Shown piece by piece: positions 26,955 to 34,664 of a stretch of 64,000 nt of DNA; the stretch's first letter is position 1; the number at the start of each line of letters is the position of its first letter. The stretch is from Rhizobium sp. 16-488-2b (lineage in GTDB: Bacteria; Pseudomonadota; Alphaproteobacteria; Rhizobiales; Rhizobiaceae): NCBI RefSeq assembly GCF_017741815.1, contig NZ_JAGHMF010000003.1:310001-374000 (forward strand), read 5' to 3'. The notes beneath the pieces were generated by a model, which saw only the letters and a list, made by a program, of their open reading frames with translations, made no database searches and was not told where the DNA came from. The position numbers and the translations under genes are program-made.

Positions 26955-27224
26955 ATGGCCAAGACGAAAGAACCGAAGCTCGAGCATTCCGAACTCGCCG
27001 GCGAGTTTACCGATGATGGCGTGACCGTTCTGGTCGACATTTTCCGCCCTGCCGGCACCAATGGCGACTGGAAGATGGAAGTCGTGACGCAGGACGACGA
27101 CCTGATCGAATGGGAAGAGGGCTTCGAGACCGATCGCGACGCTTTCGACGAGTTTCTGGCCACGGTCGAGCGCGACGGCATCCGCACTTTCCTGGATGAT
27201 GCCGACGAACCGTCGGTTCACTAG
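26955..27224 (+). CDS. Acidic small protein of unknown function
   Basis: An 89-residue soluble, strongly acidic protein (VVTQDDDLIEWEEGFETDRDAF). It has no signal, Cys or membrane segment. I start at the ATG at 26955 with GAGAG upstream; the frame is open back to 26871 but begins inside the post-tRNA sequence. I do not recognise a named family, although the WEEGFETDRDAFDEF type of block is familiar from rhizobial hypotheticals. Confidence 0.6.
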   Translation: MAKTKEPKLEHSELAGEFTDDGVTVLVDIFRPAGTNGDWKMEVVTQDDDLIEWEEGFETDRDAFDEFLATVERDGIRTFLDDADEPSVH

Positions 27225-27379
27225 ACGCCAGCCAGACAAACTCTGACGCCGTGACACTGCTGTGACTGTCGTTTTCAGACTTGAAAATGTCGCTTGCGGA
27301 GACCCTTTAAAATAAACCGAAACTATTGTGGGCCACTCCGAAAGATAAGTGCGCATAAAGCGCGCCGGGAACAGCAAAC

Positions 27380-27613
27380 ATGAAAGCTTTGGAATACAGA
27401 GCCGCTCTGGCGGTCCTGGGATTGACCACTGCTGGAGTGGAAAATCTCTTTGGAGTCGATCAGATCACCAGCCGCCTATGGGCGACGGGAGAGCAGGATG
27501 TGCCGCGCGCCGTGGCGCTCTGCCTGCTCCTGATGGCGTCGCATAACCTGTCGGTCGCCCAGGCGCAGATCCTGGCCGACAGCGTCGACGTGCCGCTGGC
27601 GAAATCCGCCTGA
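27380..27613 (+). CDS. Small helix-turn-helix-like protein
   Basis: A 77-residue protein resembling short XRE/phage-type DNA-binding modules of alphaproteobacteria: YRAALAVLGLTTAGVENLFG is followed by ITSRLWATGEQDVPRAVALCL, where a recognition helix would fall around residues 28-36. No other domain. It could be an orphan regulator; targets are unknown. The ribosome site is poor. Confidence 0.55.
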   Translation: MKALEYRAALAVLGLTTAGVENLFGVDQITSRLWATGEQDVPRAVALCLLLMASHNLSVAQAQILADSVDVPLAKSA

Positions 27614-27649
27614 CAACTGGCCCTACAACTGGGGATTTGGCGAAAGCCC

Positions 27650-27898
27650 TCAGGCCGCCGGCTGCTGGATCATCTTTTTCAGAACATCGAGAAGCTGTTT
27701 GGCGTCGTCATTGGCGCCGAGCACGCGCAGGCGCTCTTCCGCGAGGCTGATGATCGCCTCCATGCTTTCGCGCTCGCTCCAGCCGGAAGCGACACAGGCG
27801 CGCGTCAGGTCCTCGAACGCGAATTGCATCGCGTCCTGGCAGCGCACATCCCGATCGGGATCGTCACTGGTGACAAACGGCCTGTAGATCTCCCGCAT
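27650..27898 (-). CDS. Small protein of unknown function
   Basis: An 82-residue soluble, mostly helical protein (DAMQFAFEDLTRACVASGWSE, DDAKQLLDVLKKMIQQ). I start at 27898, since GGAG lies 8 bases upstream; an ATG at 27931 would add 11 residues. The C terminus converges with the HTH-like gene, 36 bases apart. No family recognised. Confidence 0.55.
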   Translation of the reverse strand: MREIYRPFVTSDDPDRDVRCQDAMQFAFEDLTRACVASGWSERESMEAIISLAEERLRVLGANDDAKQLLDVLKKMIQQPAA

Positions 27899-28127
27899 CT
27901 CAGTTCTCCGCAACTCATTCGCACGCGCCATGCTATTCCACAGGCTTTAACGAAGTATTCATGACGATATCCGGCAATCTGGGCGGAAATTCGTGACGTA
28001 TCCGATTTCTCTTAGAAACGATGCAAGTTGTCTCGTCGCGCATGTCGCAACCTACTGATAAGGGCGTCGTTCTCAACTCGCCTCTGCAGTGGTAATATTA
28101 CCCTTGCCGAAAAGAGGGGAGATTCAC

Positions 28128-28532
28128 ATGCCACGCATCTCGCATCTATATTTCAAGACGGCCATTCTGTTCCTGATCCTTGGTATCGGAATGGGCCTGA
28201 ACATGGCAATCTCGCAGGATCACAGCGTGATCGGCGCTCACGCACACTGTAATCTCTTGGGTTGGGTGACGATGGCGCTCTTCGGAGGCTATTACGCGCT
28301 CAATCCGCGCAAGGCCGAACGTCGCATCGCGATGATCCAGTACGGCATCTATACCGCGGGCGTCACGCTGATGGTTCCGAGCCTCTATCTGATGTTGCTC
28401 GGCAACATGGCGATGGAACCCGTCGTGGCAATCGCCTCGATCATCACATTCATCGGTGTCCTGCTGTTCGCCTTCGTCATCTTCTCCGGCGAACAGGTGG
28501 CCATGACGCCATCGACGCCGTCCTATCGCTGA
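28128..28532 (+). CDS. Four-helix membrane protein resembling a fragment of heme-copper oxidase subunit I
   Basis: A 134-residue inner-membrane protein with about four hydrophobic helices. The second opens with GAHAHCNLLGWVTMALFGG. A histidine pair followed by Gly-Trp recalls the heme-ligand helix of cbb3-type oxidase subunit I and NnrS-like proteins, so heme binding is conceivable. It is far too short to be an oxidase. The start at 28128 is set by GAGGGGAG. No oxidase genes are nearby, and function is unknown. Confidence 0.6.
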   Translation: MPRISHLYFKTAILFLILGIGMGLNMAISQDHSVIGAHAHCNLLGWVTMALFGGYYALNPRKAERRIAMIQYGIYTAGVTLMVPSLYLMLLGNMAMEPVVAIASIITFIGVLLFAFVIFSGEQVAMTPSTPSYR

Positions 28533-28589
28533 AGTCTTCCAACTGCCCTGCGGCGCTCGTTCTTGGGGACGGGCGCCGTGGAAGCAGGA

Positions 28590-28796
28590 TCAGTGCACGA
28601 CCTGAACGCGGATATGCTCCTTGGCTGCGTAGGAATGGCAGTCGATCGGCGCATCGCCGACGAAGATCACATCGCCATCCTGGTCGAAAAGGCCCCAGCA
28701 GGCTTCATCATCGACATAGACCTTGCGGACGTAACCGAACGGCGCGCTTTCGAGGACGACGTTGGGTGCAACAGCAACTGTCTCAAGTTCTCGCAT
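28590..28796 (-). CDS. Small protein of unknown function
   Basis: A 68-residue soluble protein (RKVYVDDEACWGLFDQDGDVIFVG) that may be a small beta fold. The ribosome site GGAG sits 8 bases before the ATG. Two Cys are present (ACW, DCHSY). No family recognised. It converges with the membrane protein gene at 28128. Confidence 0.55.
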   Translation of the reverse strand: MRELETVAVAPNVVLESAPFGYVRKVYVDDEACWGLFDQDGDVIFVGDAPIDCHSYAAKEHIRVQVVH

Positions 28797-29067
28797 GGAT
28801 CACTCCGATAGTCATTTCTGTTTTAGTGCGACATCATATTGCATTGCGAGGCTGATGCCGGGCTATCCCTAGAAATGGGGATGTCTAACTCAGCTTGACC
28901 TTTTGCCTCTCAGGGTGTCCCGAATCGGTATTTCATGCCGATTTCCTTCCTTGGTTGCAGCGCGTCGCGCCTTTGTGGATTGCGATTGCATCAGCGGTCA
29001 AAAGCGCGTTGCGCCGGCCAATCGAAGCTCCTATCTACAGGCACGAATCACCTCCGAGGAGTAACTC

Positions 29068-29496
29068 ATGGCAGACCTAAAGGTTCGCACTCGTCCCGTT
29101 GGCGCCAGCGCCGTTCTCGGCCGCACCGGCTTCCCGCATGTCACCTCCGCCACGGGCGGTGAGATCGACATCGTCACCAGCCCGTCACAGCCGGGTTTCA
29201 ACCCGCTCGATCTCCTCTATTCCTCGCTCTCGGCCTGCCTGGTCTTGAGCGCCCGCATGGCGGCGAGCCAGCTTGGCGTGCTCGATCGCATCACCGAGCT
29301 CAAGGCCGACGTCACCGGCGAGAAGGCCACCGAAGGCCTGTCGCGGGTCAAGACCTTCAACATCGTCTTCTCCATCAAGGGCGACATCGACGAGGAAACC
29401 CGCCAGAAGATCGCCCACGCCGCTGAAGACGAGATCTGTACGGTCAGCAACACCATCCGCGGCAATCCGGAATTCTCGACGGTCATCTCCGGCTGA
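29068..29496 (+). CDS. OsmC family peroxiredoxin-like protein
   Basis: A 142-residue OsmC/Ohr-fold protein. The two redox cysteines are visible in SLSACLVLSARMA (about residue 56) and EICTVSNTIRGNPE (about 122). The family reduces organic hydroperoxides with thiol donors in the cytoplasm; it belongs to the general OsmC branch rather than clearly to Ohr. CCGAGGAGT precedes the ATG. No peroxide-sensing regulator lies next to it. Confidence 0.87.
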   Translation: MADLKVRTRPVGASAVLGRTGFPHVTSATGGEIDIVTSPSQPGFNPLDLLYSSLSACLVLSARMAASQLGVLDRITELKADVTGEKATEGLSRVKTFNIVFSIKGDIDEETRQKIAHAAEDEICTVSNTIRGNPEFSTVISG

Positions 29497-29650
29497 CCCT
29501 TTACGTTGGTGCCGGTGTAGCGCGAGCCACGCCGGCGACGATATCGACCGCGCCTGTCGTTCCCGGGCTATTCTCAGGCCACCGCTTCTGCTACTTGCGG
29601 TGCATGATGGCGCCGCTCGATCGCACCCGACGCCGCAAGCACGGTACGCC

Positions 29651-30547
29651 ATGTCGCAAGTCTCCACCGCCCTCCCGCAGTCCGCTCCCTCGCACCGTTT
29701 CGCGCTTGCCGCGCTGATCCTCGGTGGCGCCGCGATCGGCGGCTCGCCGATCTTCGTGCGGCTGTCGGAAGTGGGGCCGATGGCAACCGGCTTCTGGCGC
29801 GTGGCGCTGGCTTTCTTCCCGATCTACATCTTCTCGCTCATCAAGGGTCGCGCCACCGGTCCGAAGCCCGAGACTTGGATGGATCGCGGCCTGCTCATCC
29901 TGCCCGGCGTCATTCTCGCCGTCGACCTCATCACCTGGCATCTGTCGATCACGATCACATCCGTCGCCAGTGCGACGCTGCTCGCCAATCTGGCGCCGGT
30001 CTTCGTCACCATCATCGGCGTGCTCTTCATGGGCGCTGCCGTCACGCGCGTGTTCGTGGCGGGATTGCTGCTGGCGATCGTCGGCGTCGTCATCCTCAAG
30101 GGCGGTCCGGCGGCACTCGGCCAGGGCGATCTGCTGGGCGATGGCGGCGCCGTTCTGGCGGCAGTGGCCTATGCGCTCTACATTCTCGCCATCGGCAGGC
30201 TGCGCACACGCTTCGACACGGTGCGCATCATGCTCTGGAGCACGGCTTCCGCCGCCGTCTGCCTGTTTCCGTTCGGCTTCTTCGTGGAAGGCCATCTCAT
30301 GCCTACCACGGCCTATGGCTGGGCCATGGTCTTCGGTCTCGCCTTCATCAGCCACGCCAGCGGGCAGGTTGCGATCACCTATGCGCTGGCCTATCTGCCG
30401 GCCGCCTTCTCGTCGCTGACGCTGCTCCTGCAGCCCGTCGTCGCCGCGATCCTCGCATGGATCCTGCTCAGCGAGCCGATCGGCCCGATGCAGGCCGTCG
30501 GCGGTCTGGTGGTCCTCGCCGGGATCATGATCGCCCGGCGAGGGTAA
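29651..30547 (+). CDS. EamA/DMT-family transporter
   Basis: A 298-residue inner-membrane protein with about ten helices arranged as two EamA repeats (about 17-150 and 165-297). FALAALILGGAAIGGSPIFVR and the second-repeat ending LLSEPIGPMQAVGGLVVLAG are typical. The family exports amino acids, metabolites or drugs; the substrate is unknown. The ATG at 29651 has only a weak ribosome site. It converges on the polysaccharide cassette with a 5-base gap. Confidence 0.85.
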   Translation: MSQVSTALPQSAPSHRFALAALILGGAAIGGSPIFVRLSEVGPMATGFWRVALAFFPIYIFSLIKGRATGPKPETWMDRGLLILPGVILAVDLITWHLSITITSVASATLLANLAPVFVTIIGVLFMGAAVTRVFVAGLLLAIVGVVILKGGPAALGQGDLLGDGGAVLAAVAYALYILAIGRLRTRFDTVRIMLWSTASAAVCLFPFGFFVEGHLMPTTAYGWAMVFGLAFISHASGQVAITYALAYLPAAFSSLTLLLQPVVAAILAWILLSEPIGPMQAVGGLVVLAGIMIARRG

Positions 30548-30552
30548 CTGCC

Positions 30553-31575
30553 TTAGGCGACGGCGGCCTGCTTCTGCATGCGGCGTGCGTCGAGAATATC
30601 AAGCGCCTCGTCGACGGTCGCCGCCAGCTCCGCCTTCTCCGTGTTGCAGGTGTTCCAGGCTTCGATGAAGCTGCTGGTCTTGCCGTAGCTGTTGTCGAGC
30701 ACGCAATGGTCGGCGCCGATCAGCACGCACATGATGTGCCCGTGCATGCGGTCGGTGATGACCTGTCGAGCCGAGCCCAAGAGCGCCACGCCGCGATCGA
30801 AGCGCTGCTGCGCGCGCTCACGGTAGGCGAGTTCCGTCATGCGGGCGCGGCCGCCGATCTTGCCCGAGAGCAGGCCCTTGAGGATGGCCGCATGCTTGGT
30901 CTGCTTCTGGAAATCCGCTGGCTCATCCGGCCAATCCGATTTCACGGTGCCCGGGCGCTGCGTCGCCGCCGTCAGGTCCTGCGGCGTGCCGACTTCCTGG
31001 TCTTCGCGCAGGTTCAAGAGCAGTTCATGCTGCGGCACCGGCTTTGCGACCGGCCCGATGCAGAAGGCCATGTCGGGGCACAGGCGCGTCTCGCACTGGA
31101 ACCAGCGCTGCGCGAAGGCAAGGCTTTTCTTGTCGCGCACCAGGAGCGTGAACTGGCCATGCTTCTCGATGGCGCGCGCCGTGCTGTCGACGTTGGCCTG
31201 ATCCTTGAAATGGATGGTCTGCGGCAGCTGCACGATCGGCCGTCCCTTGTGCCGCTCCAGCATGTTCTCGCGGAACTGGCGGTAGCCCGCCCAGATATCC
31301 CCGAAATTGCCGCCGCCATGCAGGAAGATCCGGCCGTCGCCAATGGCGCCGAGCATGCGGTCCTCGTCGAAGGTCGGGATTTCGGTCACATAGGACGGGC
31401 GCGAGCGCTTCTTGTCGAAGTATGCAAGCTCGCCCAGCCAGATCGCGCTGTCGCCGATATTGTAGTGGTTCGGAAAGTCGAGCAGCGCATAACGCTCCGA
31501 CGGGTCGAAAACGTCATACAGGTTCTTCTCGATCACGCCCTGCAGGCGGTTGATGATCGTCAGGTTAGATTCCAT
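30553..31575 (-). CDS. Polysaccharide pyruvyl transferase family protein
   Basis: A 340-residue protein of the pyruvyltransferase (ExoV-like) family, which adds ketal-linked pyruvate to sugars of exopolysaccharides in the cytoplasm. The N-terminal FPNHYNIGDSAIW, the glycine motif FLHGGGNFGDIW near residue 87, and VITDRMHGHIMCVL near the C terminus are all present. It is last of a three-gene minus-strand cassette with a flippase (50 bases away) and a glycosyltransferase. Acceptor sugar unknown. Confidence 0.85.
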   Translation of the reverse strand: MESNLTIINRLQGVIEKNLYDVFDPSERYALLDFPNHYNIGDSAIWLGELAYFDKKRSRPSYVTEIPTFDEDRMLGAIGDGRIFLHGGGNFGDIWAGYRQFRENMLERHKGRPIVQLPQTIHFKDQANVDSTARAIEKHGQFTLLVRDKKSLAFAQRWFQCETRLCPDMAFCIGPVAKPVPQHELLLNLREDQEVGTPQDLTAATQRPGTVKSDWPDEPADFQKQTKHAAILKGLLSGKIGGRARMTELAYRERAQQRFDRGVALLGSARQVITDRMHGHIMCVLIGADHCVLDNSYGKTSSFIEAWNTCNTEKAELAATVDEALDILDARRMQKQAAVA

Positions 31576-31625
31576 TGAAGGCTCCTTGTTTTAGGGACAA
31601 GAGGTCCGAAAGTTATTGCGCGGGC

Positions 31626-33116
31626 TCAGGCCTGCGCGTGTTTGCGAAACGGATTGAGCGACATTGCAAGCGCGATGTAGGGGCGGATGACCGACCGGCC
31701 GAAGATCGGCAGGAAGGCGAGGTAGATCACCGCGCCGAGGCCGATGCTGAGGCCGAGCGACAGCCAGCGGTTCTGGACATGCTCAACGATGACAGGATGT
31801 GCGAGCCAGACGCCGGCGGCCATCAGCAGCGAACCGAAGAGCGGCAGCGCCACGGCCTTCAGCGTGCTCATCGCATCGATGTTGGCGAAGCGCGCCAGCA
31901 CATACTGCTGGTAGGGCAGCGTCAGCCAGGCGCGCAGCGTATAGCCGGCCGCAACGGCAACCACGCCGTAGGGCACGAGCAACCAGGTCAGCACCAGCGT
32001 CGCGGCAAGCTGCAGGGCAGCCACCGAGAGAATCGATTCCGCGCGGTTGACAGCGGAGAGCGCCGACGAGGCGAAGAAGTTCATGACGAAGGGCACGGCC
32101 ATCAGCACGAGCACCGTGGCGATGTCGCCGGCATTGCCCCACTTGTCGCCGAACAGCATGGCGATCATGTCGTTCGACAGAGCGCCGAAGCCGAGCAGCA
32201 GCGGAATGGTGCCGAGTGCGGCGGCGCCGACAATCTTGTTGTAGGCATTGCGGAAGGCGACGCGGTCGTTCTGTAGCCGCGACAGCGTCACCAGCGCGAC
32301 ACTGCCGATCGGCGCCAGCACCGCCTGTCCGATCAGCTCGATCAACCGCCAGGCAATACGGTAACGGCCGACTTCGACCGGGCCGTACCAGCGCGAAATG
32401 AAGATGTCCTGCACGCGGGCAAGCAGCATCCACATCAGCTGCGTGACGACAAGGCTGATGCTGAACAGGAAGACCGAGCGGAACAGCGGCACGTTGAAGC
32501 GGAATTTCGGCATCCAGGGATAGGCGACCCAGCCGAGCAGCACCGTGACCACGGCATTGACGGCGGTCTGGGCGACCAGCGCCCACACGCCCCAGCCCAT
32601 GAAGGCGCAGGCGACGGCGGTGATGCCGGACAGCAGGCTGGCGGCGATTGCCTGGGCCGCGAGGTTCTTGTGGCCGAACTCGCGTGCCAGCCGTGCATTG
32701 TGGATGACGGCGAGCGACGACACCGGCAGCAACGGCGCCAGCCAGCGCAGGATTTCGGCGACTTTCGGGTCGCGGACGAGATCGCCGTAATAGGGCGCGA
32801 AGACGAAGACGACAGCGGCGACGATGGCGCTGAAGGCAATGGTTGCCCAGAAGGCAGTATCGGCCAGCTCCTCGTCCAGATCGAGCTGCCGCGTCACCGC
32901 GTCACCCAGGCCGGCATAGGCAAGCACCCTGCCGATCTCGACGAACAGGCTCGCGAGCGCGAAGGTGCCGAAATCGCCGGGGCCGAGAATGCGGGCGAGA
33001 ATGACGAAGATCACGAAGGTCGCAACCGTGCTCCACGCCACGCGGATGACCGACCAGAGGACGGAAAGCGCGGTCTTCTTCTTCAGCTCGGCGTGGCCAA
33101 TTGCCGTATCTGTCAT
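31626..33116 (-). CDS. Polysaccharide flippase (Wzx/MOP superfamily)
   Basis: A 496-residue membrane protein with about 12-14 helices. It begins ELKKKTALSVLWSVIRVAWSTVATFVIF and contains the ARILGPGDFGTFALA segment typical of O-antigen and exopolysaccharide flippases. It should move a lipid-linked oligosaccharide across the inner membrane. It lies between the glycosyltransferase (55 bases) and the pyruvyltransferase gene (50 bases), which suggests one surface glycan. The cassette lacks a polymerase gene, so the rest of the pathway must be elsewhere. Confidence 0.85.
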   Translation of the reverse strand: MTDTAIGHAELKKKTALSVLWSVIRVAWSTVATFVIFVILARILGPGDFGTFALASLFVEIGRVLAYAGLGDAVTRQLDLDEELADTAFWATIAFSAIVAAVVFVFAPYYGDLVRDPKVAEILRWLAPLLPVSSLAVIHNARLAREFGHKNLAAQAIAASLLSGITAVACAFMGWGVWALVAQTAVNAVVTVLLGWVAYPWMPKFRFNVPLFRSVFLFSISLVVTQLMWMLLARVQDIFISRWYGPVEVGRYRIAWRLIELIGQAVLAPIGSVALVTLSRLQNDRVAFRNAYNKIVGAAALGTIPLLLGFGALSNDMIAMLFGDKWGNAGDIATVLVLMAVPFVMNFFASSALSAVNRAESILSVAALQLAATLVLTWLLVPYGVVAVAAGYTLRAWLTLPYQQYVLARFANIDAMSTLKAVALPLFGSLLMAAGVWLAHPVIVEHVQNRWLSLGLSIGLGAVIYLAFLPIFGRSVIRPYIALAMSLNPFRKHAQA

Positions 33117-33171
33117 TCAGTATCCAATCGATTGGGCGCTGAGGCGCAATGCTTCCGGGGCTCGGGACCGC

Positions 33172-34089
33172 TCAAGCGGCCCGACCCGTTTTCTGGCCGC
33201 GCCAATAGGCGACCATGCCGGTGAAATTGTCTCTGAGCTGGCTGCGATAGGTCAGCCCTAGCTCATCGCTGAGCTTGCGGCGGCCCATTGCCTCCAGCAC
33301 TGCCTGGCGAATGTCCCAGCGCAGCATGCCGCGCATGTTCGAGCGACGGTCGAAGAGGTATTTGGCGTAGAGCGCGCCGTTGCCGAAGGCATAGCCGCTC
33401 TGCAGCTTCTTCACGTCGCCGAGTTCCCGGCGCCCGTGGAAGTGCTTCACCGCGAAATCCGGAATGTATTCGACGCGGATGCCGGAATTGAAGGCGCGGT
33501 GCACGTAATCTGTGTCCTCGCCGGAGCGGAAGGGTGAGCCGGCGCCAAAGCGCGTGTCGAACAGGCCTACCTTGTCGATCAGCGCGCGCGGAAATGCCAT
33601 GTTGGCGCCATGGATGAACCCGCCGGCATGCAGCTCGCTCGTCAGCACGGCAGGCTCAAGCTCGGGCTTGATCGTGACAGGCAGATCGCGCGCGTCGCCA
33701 AGCTCGATGCGGCCGCCGCGCATGACGATGTCGGTGTCGGCGGCAAAGAGTGCTGCAATCACCGTGAAGTAATCGGCAAACACTTCACAGTCGTCATCCG
33801 TGAAAGCGATGATCCGGCCCGTGGCGGCAGCCAGCCCGCTATTGCGCGCAACCGAAAGACCGGGCTTCGCTTCGTAGACGAGATTGGTGCTGATCGGCGC
33901 GGTCTTCGCCCATTCGCTGACGATCGCGGACGTGTTGTCGGTGGAACCATTGTCGACGAAGACGAGTTCCAGGTTCAGATCGCTGGCCTGGCGCGCGGCA
34001 TTCGATACGGCATCCAGGCAGTTCGTCAGTCCATAAGCCCGATTTCTCGACGAGATGATCAGGCTGATGTCCACGGGCTGAGGAGGCAT
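33172..34089 (-). CDS. Family 2 glycosyltransferase
   Basis: A 305-residue GT-A-fold glycosyltransferase. DISLIISSRNR opens the nucleotide-sugar domain, LVFVDNGSTDNT and ARNSGLAAATGRIIAFTDDDCE give the DXD region (FTDDD), and the acidic SGEDTDYVHRA near residue 210 is the likely catalytic block. I start at 34089 because AAGGGAACCCGA precedes it; the frame is open further back, with poor coding sense. It is first in the polysaccharide cassette. Confidence 0.87.
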   Translation of the reverse strand: MPPQPVDISLIISSRNRAYGLTNCLDAVSNAARQASDLNLELVFVDNGSTDNTSAIVSEWAKTAPISTNLVYEAKPGLSVARNSGLAAATGRIIAFTDDDCEVFADYFTVIAALFAADTDIVMRGGRIELGDARDLPVTIKPELEPAVLTSELHAGGFIHGANMAFPRALIDKVGLFDTRFGAGSPFRSGEDTDYVHRAFNSGIRVEYIPDFAVKHFHGRRELGDVKKLQSGYAFGNGALYAKYLFDRRSNMRGMLRWDIRQAVLEAMGRRKLSDELGLTYRSQLRDNFTGMVAYWRGQKTGRAA

Positions 34090-34199
34090 TCGGGTTCCCT
34101 TCTGCAGTCGATGTCGGGGGAAGGGTAGGGCGCTCCCCCAACCTCGGCAAGAAACATTTTGCGTTGCAGCAAACCAATACAGTTTGCTGAAAAACCAAA

Positions 34200-34440
34200 A
34201 CAATGTGGTGATTTCTTGCTGGTATATTATTAATCGCAGGAGGGTGATATTAATGCGATATTATTTCTGGAATGAAGAAAAGTAATTGTAATAATTCGTG
34301 TTTATTTAATATTCACAAAGTCGCAATTCTGTTTGCTTGCTTCTGATTATTATCGAAATATATCCAATTTAAGCATTGTGAATATAAAAATATATAGAAG
34401 TGCAATAGCGTTGCTTACGTCGTTTTCTCGTGGCCGCATT
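34200..34440. promoter_or_regulatory. AT-rich promoter region of the polysaccharide cassette
   Basis: The gap 34090-34664 holds no convincing gene. From about 34200 to 34440 the composition drops to mostly A and T (for example TATATTATTAATCG and AATATATCCAATTTAAGC) within an otherwise GC-rich window. Such tracts in rhizobia are favoured by the Ros/MucR zinc-finger regulators and can also mark acquired DNA. Several TATAAT-like boxes exist in it, so no single promoter is called. Confidence 0.4.
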
Positions 34441-34664
34441 GCGCTTCTTCGCACTGGCGAAATAGGCGAGAGGTAAAAGACAGCTGTTCTCGCCGGACCA
34501 ATATCGACCAAGAAAACCGGCCGGATCGGACGTTTTTACCAGAGAAAAACCCGCCGCATGACTTGGAAGAATGCGACAGGTCCGAGTAGAAATTGCAGAA
34601 TACGACCAGCGGGTGTGTCCTGGCGGCCGGTGGATGAAGCTCCGCTGGCGAGCCCGCTGACGCG

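Noticed and set aside
29875..31578. 567-codon plus-strand frame
   Set aside because: Runs through the EamA gene in another frame and antisense to the pyruvyltransferase gene, both with strong family motifs.
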